DNA of 64,000 nucleotides from Fennellomyces sp. T-0311 (taxonomy: Eukaryota > Mucoromycota > Mucoromycetes > Mucorales > Lichtheimiaceae), in the NCBI GenBank assembly GCA_025266875.1, contig JALLLT010000005.1, positions 1,240,001 through 1,304,000 of the forward strand. The letters are read 5' to 3'. Within the stretch, counting starts at the first letter, position 1. Each line of letters opens with the position of its first letter. The notes below the pieces were generated by a model that did no database searches, was not told where the DNA came from, and saw only the letters and a program-made list of their open reading frames with translations. The position numbers and the translations under genes are program-made. Shown piece by piece: positions 23,471-37,545 of this stretch.

Positions 23471-24422
23471 CTAATTTTGAAACATTGCCTTCCGAACAGC
23501 CTGCAGCTCTTTTCCGTTAAACTTGTCTGGGCAGGCTGAGTGATGATAGCCGTGTTGCTTTCCACAACGGTAACAGCTATTGAGCATTATGTCAGTACGC
23601 AATAAAGGCTCCCAAAAAGCACTACATACAAATTAGCACCGCAACGACAGTAAATGAAGTTGCAACCAGACTGTAACAGGTATATTAGTTAAAAAAGGAA
23701 ATAATTTCAGACCAAAAACTCACGATGCGTTCGACGACATGTCGACAGTTTGGGCAGCGAGACCAATTTTTTGCCAATGCGAATTCCACGAATTCCTTTG
23801 TTGCGTCCTTTTGAAGCTTTTCAACAACATTCGATGATGATGGCATCTTGCTTTTCGAAATGACATTGAAGTGTTTGGCATCACTGGTTTGCGTCTTGGA
23901 CTTGCTGCTATCGGTGGTCGATGGTCGTGTTGTCTTTGGCGGTTTCACATTTCGGGCCTTGGGTGGTGGTTCGACCAAGCTGTTGAACAGTTTGCTACCG
24001 GGTACATTGTTGGCTAAAGTAGGTTGGTTGGAACGAGCCAAACCAGACTTTGTCACAGGCTTGACATTCAGACCGTCGACCTTTGTCACCGTTTTTGACT
24101 TGTCGCTGTCCTGCACAACACGAAGCGTCGCTTGTCGCCACCAAAATACCAACCGATGACGAAATGGTAGGGCTTTTGAAATAACTTGGTCAAGTTGAAA
24201 CGTTTCGGTACAGCCTTGTACAGGGCACGGGAGTGTTGATATTTGGTTGTCCCGTTGCTGGTTGACGGAATGATCCGCATAGGCATCCATGCATGATTGG
24301 CAGACACGGTGGGTGCACCCATCGGTGGAGTACAAGAAAGGAGTTGTCTTCGGCATCAACGGCTCATAGCACTCAAGGCAAATGCAACACTGCGCTCGAT
24401 GGTACTTCTTCACCACTTTCAT
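23471..24422 (-). CDS. RBR-type RING protein (copy 2)
   Basis: Three exons (24422-23724, 23670-23630, 23576-23471) give 281 aa, and intron positions are the same as in the copy at 23052-22258. RING1-like cysteines are in CCICLECYEP and GCTHRVCQSCMDAY, followed by CPVQGC. A lysine/serine-rich linker (about residues 110-215) separates this from the RING2-like end: SRCPNCRHVVERI, then SGCNFIYCRCGANFCYRCG. That fits the GC-x-I-x-C-x-C-G-x-x-F-C-Y-x-C-G pattern of RBR RING2 domains well. The likely role is an E3 ubiquitin ligase. The product is longer than copy 1 mainly in the linker. Confidence 0.8.
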
Positions 24423-25799
24423 GACTGTAAAATGGTCGAGGAGAAAGAGGAATGTATTTGAAACCCCAAAAAGAGCTTTTTATGTTTTGAGTAATCATAC
24501 GTAATTGAATCAATCACTGTTTCTCAAAGCCTTACAAGCATCTCCCATACCTTTCAGTCTCACGAAAAGTAGACCATAGAAGATCGAGATAATTTACACC
24601 GTGATATCAATCTGTGGGTGCCAGACAGTAATTGCATTGCGTATTTAGCTTCCCAAAAATAAGTGTAAAAACCGGCACACCTATGCATGAGACCATCAAT
24701 ATTTGTGGCTCCCCATCGCATAATAAATTTGCCGATTCAGCAACCATCTACAGACATCATTTCTCGGTTAGCCAGATGAATCTAATCAATTTTCACAATA
24801 ATTTCCTAGCAAGAAACACACACCACTGCTGCAAATATGGAGAAGATATATGTGACGAAGCAATGTTGCAACAACAAAAGCATGTGATATTTTGCGATCC
24901 ATGGACGTTGTACGTATACCGAGCACCCTTCGCCTCGCTTTTACTTTAAATGTAGACACCCGATCTTGACCCACCCTTCAAAATAAAGTGGAGTGTTTCG
25001 AGTTAAACAGGACACTTCTCCTTGTATGTTCATGATGTACGGTTGCCAGGTCATGATGAAATTCCGTTACGAAACGACATGCACAATCAGAAAGTTTCAA
25101 TTGTCTTTTTGGAAAAAGAACCTTAATGTGTTCACTTGCTCATACTACTTGACAACAGATAGAACAAATGTGCTTCAAGTCGTCTCAGCTGTCAAAACAC
25201 CGGAGCAACCTTGTGTAGCACGAACAATGGACCGTCTGAAGATGCGTCTGCAGAGTGTGTTTCAGGCTCCAGATAATTGATGAGCATTTGATATATGCTT
25301 CTACCATATATAATACGCGACGTTTTCTGCAGGAATTGTTGCATACATAGAGCAACCAATATACAGACCAACCATTTGGTACTTTGTCCATCAACGTGGT
25401 ATTGGGGTCGTTGTTTTTTTAAGTATGCTGGACAAGCGCCAGTTGTAGCAATTGCAATGTCGATACGGCCTATCACAACCAAAACCAGTTCAGAGCATTC
25501 AAATACCTCCAGCTTTATTGGCGCGTAACCAGTAGGGAGCACACACTTCGTCTTGTCTCAAACATACCTTTTGCATGTTCTGGATATGCTACATCCATAT
25601 TTTATCATGTCGTATTCTTCATAGACCATCAGTACCAATACTTGCATGACCTGTGTATGACTGTAGGGAGACATATAAGCTTCAACAAGTAACTTCGAAA
25701 GCACTCTCATTTTCGGATTACATGGCGTTCTGGTATCGGTGAATCATGAAGCGTGCTGTGAGGAGTACCATAGCCAAACGACTACCATCACAGAAAATG
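24423..25799. other. Intergenic stretch, nothing firmly recognised
   Basis: Short ORFs only. The N-terminal half of the RBR relic that follows (25800-26064) was looked for here but not found. Confidence 0.35.
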
Positions 25800-26064
25800 G
25801 GCTTATCAAAATGACATTGCCGATGGGACGGTCTCGTTGCCCACGGTGTCGGCACGCTGTTGAGCGCATTGTAGGTCATGTTGAAAAGTGGATGTCAATA
25901 TACACGATATGAGTCAACTATTTTTTATATATAGTACGGTTGCAATAGCATATATTGTAGATGTCATACTCAATTGTATGTAAGCCATTACTTGCGGGTA
26001 ATTCTGACTGTATACTTATTACTCAGTACTTATAGTTGTTACCGCTGCGGAAAGCAACTACAAA
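25800..26064 (+). pseudogene. Relic of a third RBR-type RING gene, opposite strand
   Basis: On the plus strand, RSRCPRCRHAVERIVGH matches SRCPNCRHVVERI of the intact RBR genes, including the point where both have their first intron. About 170 bases on, SCYRCGKQ matches FCYRCGKQ at the start of their last exon. Stops interrupt what lies between and after, and no RING1 part is recognisable upstream. It is the remains of a duplicate in inverted orientation. Confidence 0.65.
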
Positions 26065-26490
26065 TATGACGATCTGAATGAAAGTCAATTACATATAGTT
26101 CGAAAGGCAATGTTTAAGAAATAGAATGAATCAAGCGTTTCGCTTGACGTACGAGCATGCAGCACTGTTGCTACTTTGCATCGCGATCTATATGTGTAAA
26201 ATTACGTTTTTGTGAAAGGAAATTGCTTGTATAAAAAAGGGTTTTGTGTGAAACAGGGTCCACAAATAGGTTGAAATAAGAGAAATAGAAAGGGTGAGTT
26301 AACCAAATACAGATGCAAGCTCCTGACTTGGGCTTTGACAGGTATGATCAAGATAATTGAGGGCAAGTTAACTGGTTTATTTCGTTTGGTTCAACAGTGA
26401 TACTTATATGTTTCTGTGTATACACTGACTGTAGATAAAACGGGCTGTGCTGCGGGTAAAAGATGGGATAAGTAGGAAGCACAACTGGTA
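26065..26490. other. Intergenic stretch, nothing recognised
   Basis: No coding or repeat signal before the 72-bp tandem repeat begins. Confidence 0.35.
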
Positions 26491-26491
26491 A

Positions 26492-26695
26492 AAGATCCGA
26501 GTGCGGAAGAAGATAATCGAAGGTGCAGATGCACCATATAGTAGAATAGGACTGTTGCCTGGGAAGATCGATACAACGAAGAAGACCCATCAATGTGCAG
26601 ATGCACCGTATAATAGAATAGGACGGTAGCTTGGGAAGATCAGAATGAGGAAGAAGGTAAATCAATGTGCAGGTGCACCATATAATAGAATAGAG
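26492..26695. repeat. 72-bp tandem repeat, about 2.8 copies
   Basis: The units begin with AAGATC at 26492, 26564 and 26636, exactly 72 bp apart. Each contains GAAGAAG near the start and a core close to TGTGCAGATGCACCATATAA followed by TAGAATAGGAC. Because 72 is a multiple of three, the minus strand reads a 24-residue repeat (YSIIWCTC...) within an open frame. That follows from the repeat length and is not evidence for a gene. Confidence 0.85.
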
Positions 26696-26966
26696 GTCAA
26701 CCACAAGGGTCAAGTGCGTGCCGAAAAGAGAAATGGTAGCATAACGGAAAGGGACCGAGAAATTTTTTTACAACATATAAAGCTTGTAGGTGTGCACATA
26801 GCACAGTGGATGTCTGAGACATATTTTACCGAAGCAGCTCGATAGATTCGGTAATATCTGCACCAGAACCAATCTGTATCAGAGCTCTCCAGAGCCTTCT
26901 TTTTTTCCACATGTGTATTTTTTACATAGCCAAGTATACTAGCACACAAATATAAAGCCTCATACA

Positions 26967-29052
26967 CTATTTTAATTTTCTTTGCTTCAATCTTTTTCGA
27001 ATCCTCTCCTGAATGTGGTTATCGAACTGTGGGCAATCGATTTTGACTGTTTCAAGGTTTTTCATATTGTCAACCAGGCCTTCGACTGCATCAGCGGTGA
27101 TCTCTAACAGATTGGTAAGAACAAGTTCTCGTAAGCTTGATAGTTTAGTCAGCGAGCGTAGCACATCATCTGTGATGGTGTCTATATCGGCAAGACACAT
27201 GGCTTTTAAAGTGCTGTGGGTACTTGACAGATCTGTAAATTTCACCAGCCATTCGTTTGCCCACATACATTGGACAATATCGATTTCTTGCAGAGTTTTG
27301 ATGGCTGATATTGCTTCCAATATCGGATCCGGGACATCGTTACACTTGTGAAAGATGATCTTGAGCAGCGACGAAGTTTTTCCTTTGTTTGCGTGTCCGT
27401 CGAAAAATAGCTTCAGGCCAGCAATGCAGTCGTTTGACATTTTGGATAACGTGAGAATCCGAAGGTTGGGAAGCATCAAAAGAGCACTACCGAGTGTGCT
27501 ACCTGATACGTGGCTTAGTGACTGCAACATAGCAGATTGGAGTGCGTGGCAGTTTTGTATGACTGTTGCAATGATCGTGTGCATGTCCATTGAAAAGCCG
27601 TCAGTATAGGTCAGCTGTTTCAGGTTTACTCCTTTGATGTCCTTTAATCCAGCCCAGCGCTTAGATATATTGGGTCCTTCGTCAAAAAATGTAAAGGTTA
27701 AATTCTGTAGTGTTGTTTGGCTGCTGCGAAGGAGTCCAATAACATGCTCAGGTACAATTTCCTTCGTATACCGGATAGCGATTTGCTGCATTCCTGGTAA
27801 ATCGTCCACAGAAATACCAGGTTGAACTGGGACAGGGCCGTTGAAACCGAATAGCTTGAGTCGTGGACAGCGGTCAAGGATCATTTTTAATCCATCTCCG
27901 GTGCATTGTCCGATACGGAGTCCTTGTAAATTTGGGCACCGTCGAAGAATTGCATCAGCAACGTCGTTTGAAAGTGATTCTGAATTTAGCATCAACGTTT
28001 TGATGTTACATTTCCCTGGTATCTGGGGATCCTGGTCGCCAAAAAGCATGCGACCTTCATCGATCTGATACGAGAGCAATTTCAGTTTAGGACACGCAAG
28101 CAATAAGCGTCCCAGTGAAGGTGCCTGATCACCTTTCCCAACAACCATTATCAGCTTGGTCAAGGTATTCCCTAGTCGTGATAAAATTTTCAAGAGTGTT
28201 TCTGAATCTACATTCCAATCTTTGGCGCTATAATAAGCGAAACTGAAAGGCTATAAGTACTTGACACCCAAACTTACTGAGGGTTTCGAGCTGTTGTATA
28301 TTGCCAAATTGCCCGCTAGTGATAGCGTCGATGACCTTTTGCGACTGATGTGCCTCCATATCCTCTAGCCACAGACTCTTGACGTGCCTGCCCACCAAAG
28401 GAAGAAGACCAAAAAATGCTCTGTCCGAATCGGATCGTGATATAACAAAACTTGACCAGGCCAATGGATAATCAGCAATAATCGTTTGCCACGCTCTCGA
28501 CACATCCATGCACACTAGGTCAAAGTCGACATCTTCATCGTCACTAAGGATCTCGATTATAATATCCGCAACATCGATTGGCAGCAACGTAAGGAAATCG
28601 AGCCGTTTATTAATCTGGGCGTTGGACGCTGCTTTACGTTCTTCGAGAGACGCGTACCGTTCGTCGTCAACGGGTACTTTTTGTTGACCTTGCTCGTACA
28701 CTTTGACTGCATGTTCGTGCTTCCCCTGTTGCGCCAGTGTTTCCCCTGAGCGCAAATACCCAGCAGCCGCTGTTGGCGCGCACTCGATCATTTTCTCAGC
28801 TGCTTCCATCGCCTTATCAAACTCTCCTTTCATTGCGTACGCGGCTGCGCATGTGTCAAGGACCGAGAGGTGGGGTGCACCCAGTGTATCTAGTGCTTGC
28901 AGAGAGCTGTTGATCGCAGCATCGTAATCTGCATTTGCGAAAGATTGGACGCTTGAGTGATGGAATGAGATCCATGAGCAATTTTGAACTGCAGATTGGG
29001 TATGAGCTGTATGACCTGTTGGGAGATCAGGACCTTTGGATTTTTGCGCCAT
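26967..29052 (-). CDS. F-box protein with TPR N-terminus and LRRs (second copy)
   Basis: Two exons (29052-28278 and 28219-26967) give 675 aa. The donor GTAAGT at 28277 is clear. The acceptor that keeps the frame is the CCAAAG at 28220; the stronger-looking TATAG nearby would cause a frameshift. The TPR region spans about residues 35-150 (SFANADYDAAINSSLQALD, KAMEAAEKMIECAPTAAAGY, HAVKVYEQGQQKVPVDD). The F-box is near residues 158-200 (LDFLTLLPIDVADIIIEILS ... VSRAWQTIIADYPLAW). The C-terminal LRRs are clear (LPNLRILTLSKMSNDCIAG; LTKLSSLRELVLTNLLEITA). It is probably an SCF ubiquitin ligase substrate receptor. It is the closest match found for the relic at 1285-1960. Confidence 0.85.
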
Positions 29053-29554
29053 GGTAAAAGATAAATATTCATCGAGGCTGGGGAATCATGTACAACAGTC
29101 AATTATGCTGCGAGCGCCTCACCCACCTTTATATGGCAAGTATAAGCAGTAATTATAAATCTCAAGGTGTTATCGCATGACATTAAGAGGTAGATATACT
29201 TTGTATGCTTCCATTTATGCTGCTCTTCTTTCGACCCTTTTCAACGTACGCGCACCAGCTGACCTGGCTACGATAAATCCGGAAGCTTTCCAGATTCTCA
29301 TACGTAACTCCTTTTCCTTGACCACCACTGATACACTGTCAATACTTCCTTTTAATCGTACACGGATGGCACGGCGGAGAGGTCAATCCCTGATACTTCT
29401 GTGATAGCTGAAAGGCCGTATAGTTTTGCTGGTACGGACATATTGAAGTCACTATTAAGCCATTGAGTTCCTTGTATACGACTTTTTTTTTTTTATTATT
29501 ATTTCTACATTGCCAAAGCAAACAGGGGAAGTGAAAAACAGGTTTCTATACAGT
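29053..29554. other. Intergenic stretch
   Basis: This contains the promoter side of the F-box gene (minus strand) and the 3' flank of fumarase, including an A/T run near 29484-29503. No other feature was seen. Confidence 0.4.
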
Positions 29555-31439
<1,885 letters not shown>

Positions 31440-31849
31440 GTTGATTGATGTCAAAAAAAAGAAGGTTTGGCGTCAGACGGAGTCTTATAGTCCTTTTAGA
31501 CCAGGGTGACAAATTGGTCGACGGAACTTGTTTCACCTCCGAAAGATCCCGACGATGGCGAAGTGTGGGGCAGAAGAAGTATTTAGCATCCGTGCTCAAC
31601 CGATTATCAGATGGCCGGCCCATCGAGCACGCAAGCAGCACATGGGGGGTATCAATAGCAGTAGTCGTTCTTCTAGAAGATGGTCCATGCGTGACCGTGG
31701 GGACGGGTTGCCATGCAGCTTGTTTCATGAATCTGTGTCACTTTTGGCGACCTTTAACACTTATTCGAAGAATGCTTAATTCAAGACGCACATGATTGTT
31801 CGGGATCGGATATGATGATGATTATTTTATATATGAAAAAAAAAGCGAT
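31440..31849. other. Intergenic region between fumarase and RPN7
   Basis: The promoter region of fumarase, lying next to the 3' end of the Rpn7 gene. ORFs across it are not coding by any evidence I see. Confidence 0.4.
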
Positions 31850-33398
31850 TTAAACGTCAATAACTCTGCTTAGTTTCTGAACTCTATTCAGGAGCAAATC
31901 GCCCTGCTTTATGACCGTTTGGTATTGTGCGTTCTTTGCATCCGGCCGGTTCGTTTCAATCACACCATTTACCCGATCAATCACACAGTTGAGACGGCCT
32001 GCAGCGATGAACTTGTACAGATCACTGCAAAGCGCACAATTAGCTTTTGCACTGACCCAACTTGCTTCCTCCAAACTCACCGATCAATGTAATCTTCAGT
32101 GACACCGAACGCCTGTGCCATGCTAGCAATGGTCAAGGATCGGTAGCTTTCGAGTAACTGTGCGTAGGCTACGATTCGCATCTCACGGACATAGTAACGT
32201 AAATGCAAGTGCAAGAATCGGGAAGTACGGAGATGCGTGCGCTCAATATCAGCTAATCCCCGAAACACAATTAACTTCGGCTACACCCGAGCAAAATTAT
32301 CATCCACTTACCAAGTGCACGGAAGAACTGGGCATAGTTGCAGTTATACAAGCTTGTCATGTAATCTTCCAGATGCGGTATATCCGAAATGACCTCGAGA
32401 ATTTCAGGAGCATCTAGCACCTATTGCGCAAATCGGAAAAGTTGCATAAGCGTAATGAAGAAAAAAGAACTCCGTAATTCACCTTTTTCTTGATATCAAC
32501 TCGCTGCATGCTGATTAAGCTGGTCAAGACGGCGTATTTTACAAAGTCTTTGTAGGGCATCATTTCCGTGCTGGTGAATGTGCTTAAGGTGTCGATGAAT
32601 TGGTGAGCAGCGCCCTTGAAATCTCGGATCGACATCAAGTACACCCCCTCATATGCCTTAAGACGGTTGCGTCGGTCCCAATCGCCACCTTGTTCCACCA
32701 GTTCCTTCAGCTTTTCGATATTCGTTCGTACCATTACGTTGTCGTCGTAGAAGAATCCAATGCGGACCAATGTAAACACAATATCGATACGCGTGCCAGG
32801 TGTTATTGATTTCGTCAGCAGATCATTGTATGCTGCCAAGGCTCGTTCCTATGGAAACGGTTTTGTTACTAAGTGACTTTCTATCGTGGAACACTGCTTT
32901 CTGCTGAACCATACCTTGTCACCGATCTGCGCATAATAGTCCGCTTTACCAAGCAATGCTTCGTTGACTTCGGTTTCACCCATATTCTGTTCGGCATCTT
33001 CGACCTTTTCATCAAACTTGGCAAGATCTTCCTTGTTGACTGATTCCATTTTTGCAAATAAGGCCTGGTCGAAAGGTAGCTTGAGAAGCTCGGTCGTGTA
33101 TTTGTAGAATGGTGCCATTTCTAGAAATCAGGTACGTCAATCAGTTACGTGACAATGTTTCTTATTTCTTCAAGATATTTACTCTTTTCTTCAATGGCAG
33201 AAAGCAATTGTCGCTTGGCCTCATCCTTCTGCTCTGCGGGACCGTGTTGCAGAATAAAGCGATGGTGCTGTAATATAACCGTCAGTAACCGTGTCTGCAA
33301 ACAAGCGTAGGGTCGACATCAATGGGCCTGTAAATACATACTGCTAAGACAAGATCAGGGATTTTGGGAAGCTCATTTTCGGAAGGTACAGCCGACAT
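31850..33398 (-). CDS. RPN7: 26S proteasome regulatory subunit Rpn7 (PSMD6)
   Basis: Seven exons (33398-33342, 33267-33183, 33120-32915, 32848-32483, 32420-32312, 32252-32081, 32024-31850) give 389 aa, the usual length. Rpn7 is a lid subunit of the 19S regulatory particle. The N-terminus ([19 protein letters not shown]) is followed by HHRFILQHG, the Rpn7 helical region ([20 protein letters not shown]) and the C-terminal PCI domain. The PCI domain includes [40 protein letters not shown] and [20 protein letters not shown]. No oddities; all splice sites are canonical. Confidence 0.97.
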
Positions 33399-33596
33399 TT
33401 TTGCTGTGTAAAACGATGTGGTTCAGGAGTTGGTACGCGTTCAAAGTCAATGAACACGCAAGCGTCGGTCGCCTGTGACTTGACTATCCATTTTTGGAAA
33501 TTATCATACATACACAAGAGCCCTTTGATATGTTTGTGCATTTATTACTAAAGCATAGAGAGCTACATAATAACGAGTGTCCTGTATAGTCATCAC

Positions 33597-35689
33597 TTAA
33601 TAACGTCGCTTAAAGTTGAGGTATAAGTTCTTGGGAGAGAGAATAATCAAGCCGCTGGTCACGATACTTTCTTTATGGATCGAGTCCTCTGGGAGCGAAA
33701 TTTCGTACTTGCGTACTGGAAGAAAGTTCGTTAGATATACCAGATACGAAAAGCATGCGGAACTTACATAGCATAGGGATCAACACTCGCTGTTCGGCTA
33801 AGCTGAAATTCATGCCGATACACTGACGTGCTCCGTTGCTGAAAGGCACAAAGGACATTCCCAGTTTAGCGGCCTGGTCTGCTTCACCACCAGGAACGAA
33901 GCGTTCTGGATCAAAAGTCGCCGGCGATTTCCATACTGTTGGGTTGCGGTGACATTCAAAGATTTCTAAACCAACTCGAGTACCCTTGGGAATGAACACA
34001 CCACCAAGTTCTGTGTCTTGCGTAGCGGTACGCACGACTGTGCTTGCAGCTGGTCCACTGACACGCAAAGTCTATCAGATATGAACAGTTAATTGAATCT
34101 TGCTTTTAAATATATCGGGTAATACCACATACTTCCTTGATAACCATGTCGATATATGGCAACTGACGTGTTTGTTCAAGTGTGGGCATGACATCGTCTG
34201 GTTCGTCGCCGAGGACACCGATCACTTCCTCGCGTGCCTTTTGTTGAACGTCCTAGTAGCAAAAAGCGATGAATCTCTTGCAACTAGATGTGGTCTTTGA
34301 TTAGTAATACCATACCGGATGAGTAGCTAGGTAATAAGCAATAGCCGCAAGTGCATTAGCTGTCGTGTCATGGCCGGCCAAAAAGAAAATGCACAAGTTG
34401 CTCTGTCAAATTCGCTACCATCAGCTACAACATATATCTAGACCAGTACTATCGCTTACTCGTAATTCTTCATCCGACATTTTCCCGTTTCCTTCATTCT
34501 CGGCTTCGATCATAAGCGTTAACAAGTCCTTTTCGCGTTCAACAATATTGGATGCCTTCTTTTCCAGCAACTGCTGGCGCTTGTCGGTAATCATTTTTTG
34601 CATCATTGTCAAGAATTCATCGAGTTCTTCGTGCAATTTGCGACGTTCAGGAAGCAAGGAAAGCAATTTTCGGTCGATAAACGGGAAAATGAGATACAGC
34701 GGGTTAGTACTGCCTTTCATAATCGCCGTGTATCGGCGCACCCAAAAATTATCCTTTTCCGTAATTGCATTAAAGTTGAAATCTGTGCGACAGCGATCAT
34801 GAGTACAGACGAGTATTTAGAACGTGCATATCAAACTGACCAAAGCCCGCCAAACCGATCGCGTCAAGTGCCCATCGTGTAGTCAAGTCAGGAAAGTCGA
34901 TAGGCTGGTCAATCGATTCGTCCATCACCTTGAACAATTTTTTGGATAAGTTTCCAAAAAGTTCAACAGGCATGGATCGATGAAAGGCAGGATTTGTTAT
35001 CTGTTTTATGAAAAAAAGGTAAGTAACAATGCGTTTTTTTTATTGTTTACAAATAGTCATTACCATGCGCTGAGATTTCCACTGTTGCCCATTGGTGTAG
35101 GCTAGGTTCGGGCCGACTACAAACTTGCCAAACAACGTGCCAGCTCTGTCATTGCCAAGGGTGGCTTTTGGGAAAATGTCTATAAAGCCGAGGAATAGGT
35201 TTTTTAAAATCCAGTTGTAACACCATCCAGATGGGTCATTCATCATCCGCAGTTGTTTTTTACCTGTCCGAAGAAGAAACTTTTTTACAACGTCTGGTTT
35301 GTTTATGCGTACAGTCCACCCATTGTTATCAAAACGCTGGTTTGTTGTTTTGTGAATAAATTGCATAAACGCGGATGGATCGATTTTTAGAAACAACTTA
35401 CAACGTACATGCCGTGGTCTGATTTTAACGAAGCAGGCATGGTATACTTTTCGACCACCTCAGCAATTGGCACCTTTTTGATAAAGGCATTCATATAACC
35501 CCAAAACTCGACTTGAGGAATATGTCGCAGGTTACGTGGTGGGTTCGTGATTCTGTCGTACGTACGATACAAATAAAGCAGTGCAACTGCAACGGATATC
35601 GAGACTTTGTTCTTTTTCACCAAAAGCGCCACATCGTTCGACAGTAGCGGCAGTATGTACGTCTGATAAACGTTGAGCACAGCATCCAT
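33597..35689 (-). CDS. Cytochrome P450, CYP509-like
   Basis: Eight exons (35689-35402, 35336-35064, 35000-34841, 34782-34460, 34402-34316, 34252-34133, 34071-33768, 33715-33597) give 557 aa. An N-terminal membrane anchor lies near residues 28-42 (VSISVAVALLYLY), followed by a proline hinge (NPPRNLRHIP). The I-helix AGHDTT is near residue 357 and the K-helix ETLR at about 417-420. The FDPERF motif and the heme loop FSNGARQCIG (axial Cys about 501) are also present. All catalytic landmarks are intact, so this should be an active ER monooxygenase. The N-terminal pattern is like the CYP509 family, which is expanded in Mucorales; the family name needs a tree. The substrate is unknown. Confidence 0.93.
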
Positions 35690-36794
35690 CGTTTACTGTA
35701 AGCTAAAGAAAGATAAGAGACGAACCTGGGAAGTTTCTGAACATGTAATTATTTAAAATTGTTTGGTATGACGAACGCGATATGAGCCAGGATCACAAGA
35801 ACACGGAGTTGGTGGAATAGCCGAATTTGGCGCGTGGAGGGGCAATCTAGATTATCTATTGTTCTGGGCATTGGGATTTTTTTCTTTAGTACCACTCATC
35901 AGATATGAGCGCTCTTGGCCAAGTATTGATTAACAATGTATAAATATGTCCTGGCGATGAAGAAAAAAGTACCCTTAAGCATATACGTTATGGACGTATT
36001 GGCGCCGCTTTGATTCGGAGCAGTAATAGCTGTACAGCATGCGTGCTCGTGCAAAAAACGCCTTTCTTGTTTGGTCCGCGCACAGACTGGGTGAGCTATT
36101 GATAGGCACATGAGTGGCCCTCGATACACAGGCCATTAGGTATTCGAGAATGTGATTGAATTCATACAAAAGGACCACTACTTTCAAACAACACAATGCT
36201 ATGATGCTTCGATTGATTTTCGCGATTACATGGAGTATCTTCGAAATATGCATAATTTTCAAGTTTCTCATACATGTTCAACAAATTGGCTTTTATTGTC
36301 TCATACGCTTTCCTATGTTAGCTACTACAGTTATTTATAAAGAGCAAGTATATTACTGGCTCTTATAATGCTGGTAACTGGTTGTCGCAATCTAATAACT
36401 TTGCTTAAGCTTGTTGAGTATACAGGGAGCATATACGTGGATTGTGCTGTGTAGTTCAGGGATTACATTTACATTAGGAGACAGGAGTTACATTGTGGAG
36501 TATTACCAGCAACAACCTCTATATTGCCGCTTCAATAAAAAAAACCACTCAATGCCATAATATCTGTGGAGTACAGGTATCGTCAAGCCGCGGTATTATT
36601 TACGTTGCTACGAAACATATCACCATTATTATAAATGGTCTGTAGTCAGCAATCCACCCTTTGATTAGGTAAGGTGAGCCTTGAAATTAACAAGTGCCGC
36701 GCCAAAAACGACGACATAGTCGGAGTTGGTTGGAGGCATAGGGACGGTCAGCCTGCGCGAGGCTGGAATCCCCCTCTCTTTATTTGAAGACGCC
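35690..36794. other. Intergenic stretch upstream of P450 and eL43
   Basis: Contains the divergent promoters of the P450 gene (minus) and eL43 (plus). Short ORFs at 35899-36368 on both strands look non-coding. Confidence 0.4.
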
Positions 36795-37373
36795 ATGGTA
36801 AGCATATATCCATCCATCCATCCATCCATCCCTTCCAAGGAAGCAAAGCATCATGATAATCTAACGTGCAATGCTCTTTTATAGACTAAGCGCACTAAGA
36901 AAGGTAACAATAGCGGCCGGACTCATATCGAGATGTATCGACAATGTTGATTGACCCTTTCTTTTTAAAAACTATGGATTAGTCGGCATCACTGGCAAGT
37001 ACGGTACCCGTTATGGTGCCTCGCTGAGAAAGATGGTCAAGAAGATGGAAATCACTCAGCACGCCACCTACACCTGCACCTTCTGCGGCAAGGTATGTCA
37101 TGAGCATGTTTGGAGCAAGCAACGAAAAAATGCTAAGCGAAAAAAACTTTACGCGTGAATTAGGACGCTGTCAAGCGCCAAGCTGTTGGTATCTGGAAGT
37201 GCAAGGGCTGCAAGAAGACCTTGGCCGGCGGTGCCTACACCGTTTCGTAAGTTTCTATTGTTTTTAAGGGCTCAATATAGCAATAAGGTGATAACCCGGA
37301 ATTGTGTAGGACCTCTGCTGCCACCACCACCCGCTCGACCATCCGTCGTCTCCGTGAGTTGGCTGAAATCTAA
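36795..37373 (+). CDS. RPL43: 60S ribosomal protein eL43 (L37A)
   Basis: Five exons (36795-36797, 36885-36903, 36983-37092, 37164-37246, 37310-37373) give 92 aa, the standard length. The first exon is just the ATG, and the second is 19 nt. The protein begins [19 protein letters not shown]. Its C-x2-C ... C-x2-C zinc finger is complete (TCTFCGK, then WKCKGCKK), and it ends RRLRELAEI. It is a structural component of the large ribosomal subunit. Intron 1 holds a CATC microsatellite (about 36806-36830). Splitting the start codon onto its own exon is common for ribosomal protein genes in fungi. Confidence 0.97.
36806..36830 (+). repeat. (CATC)n microsatellite in eL43 intron 1
   Basis: Six consecutive CATC units lie within the first intron, 9 bases after the donor site. 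Confidence 0.85.
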
Positions 37374-37545
37374 GCGCGCGTTTTGATTTCTTTACTGTCG
37401 AAATAAAAAAAAAATAGCATGGTCATATTATCCAAGCGTAACTCTCCGAATGTTTGTTCCTGAGCAAGCAAAACATAGTGATTATAGATGCCGTATGAGC
37501 TTTTATTTTCTTTTTTTTTGTCATTGGAATTCTACAAAATCAAAC

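Noticed and set aside
26348..26713. 121-codon minus-strand ORF with 24-residue repeats
   Set aside because: The repeat period of 72 bp is divisible by three, so an open repeated frame is expected by chance; no start context or family was found.
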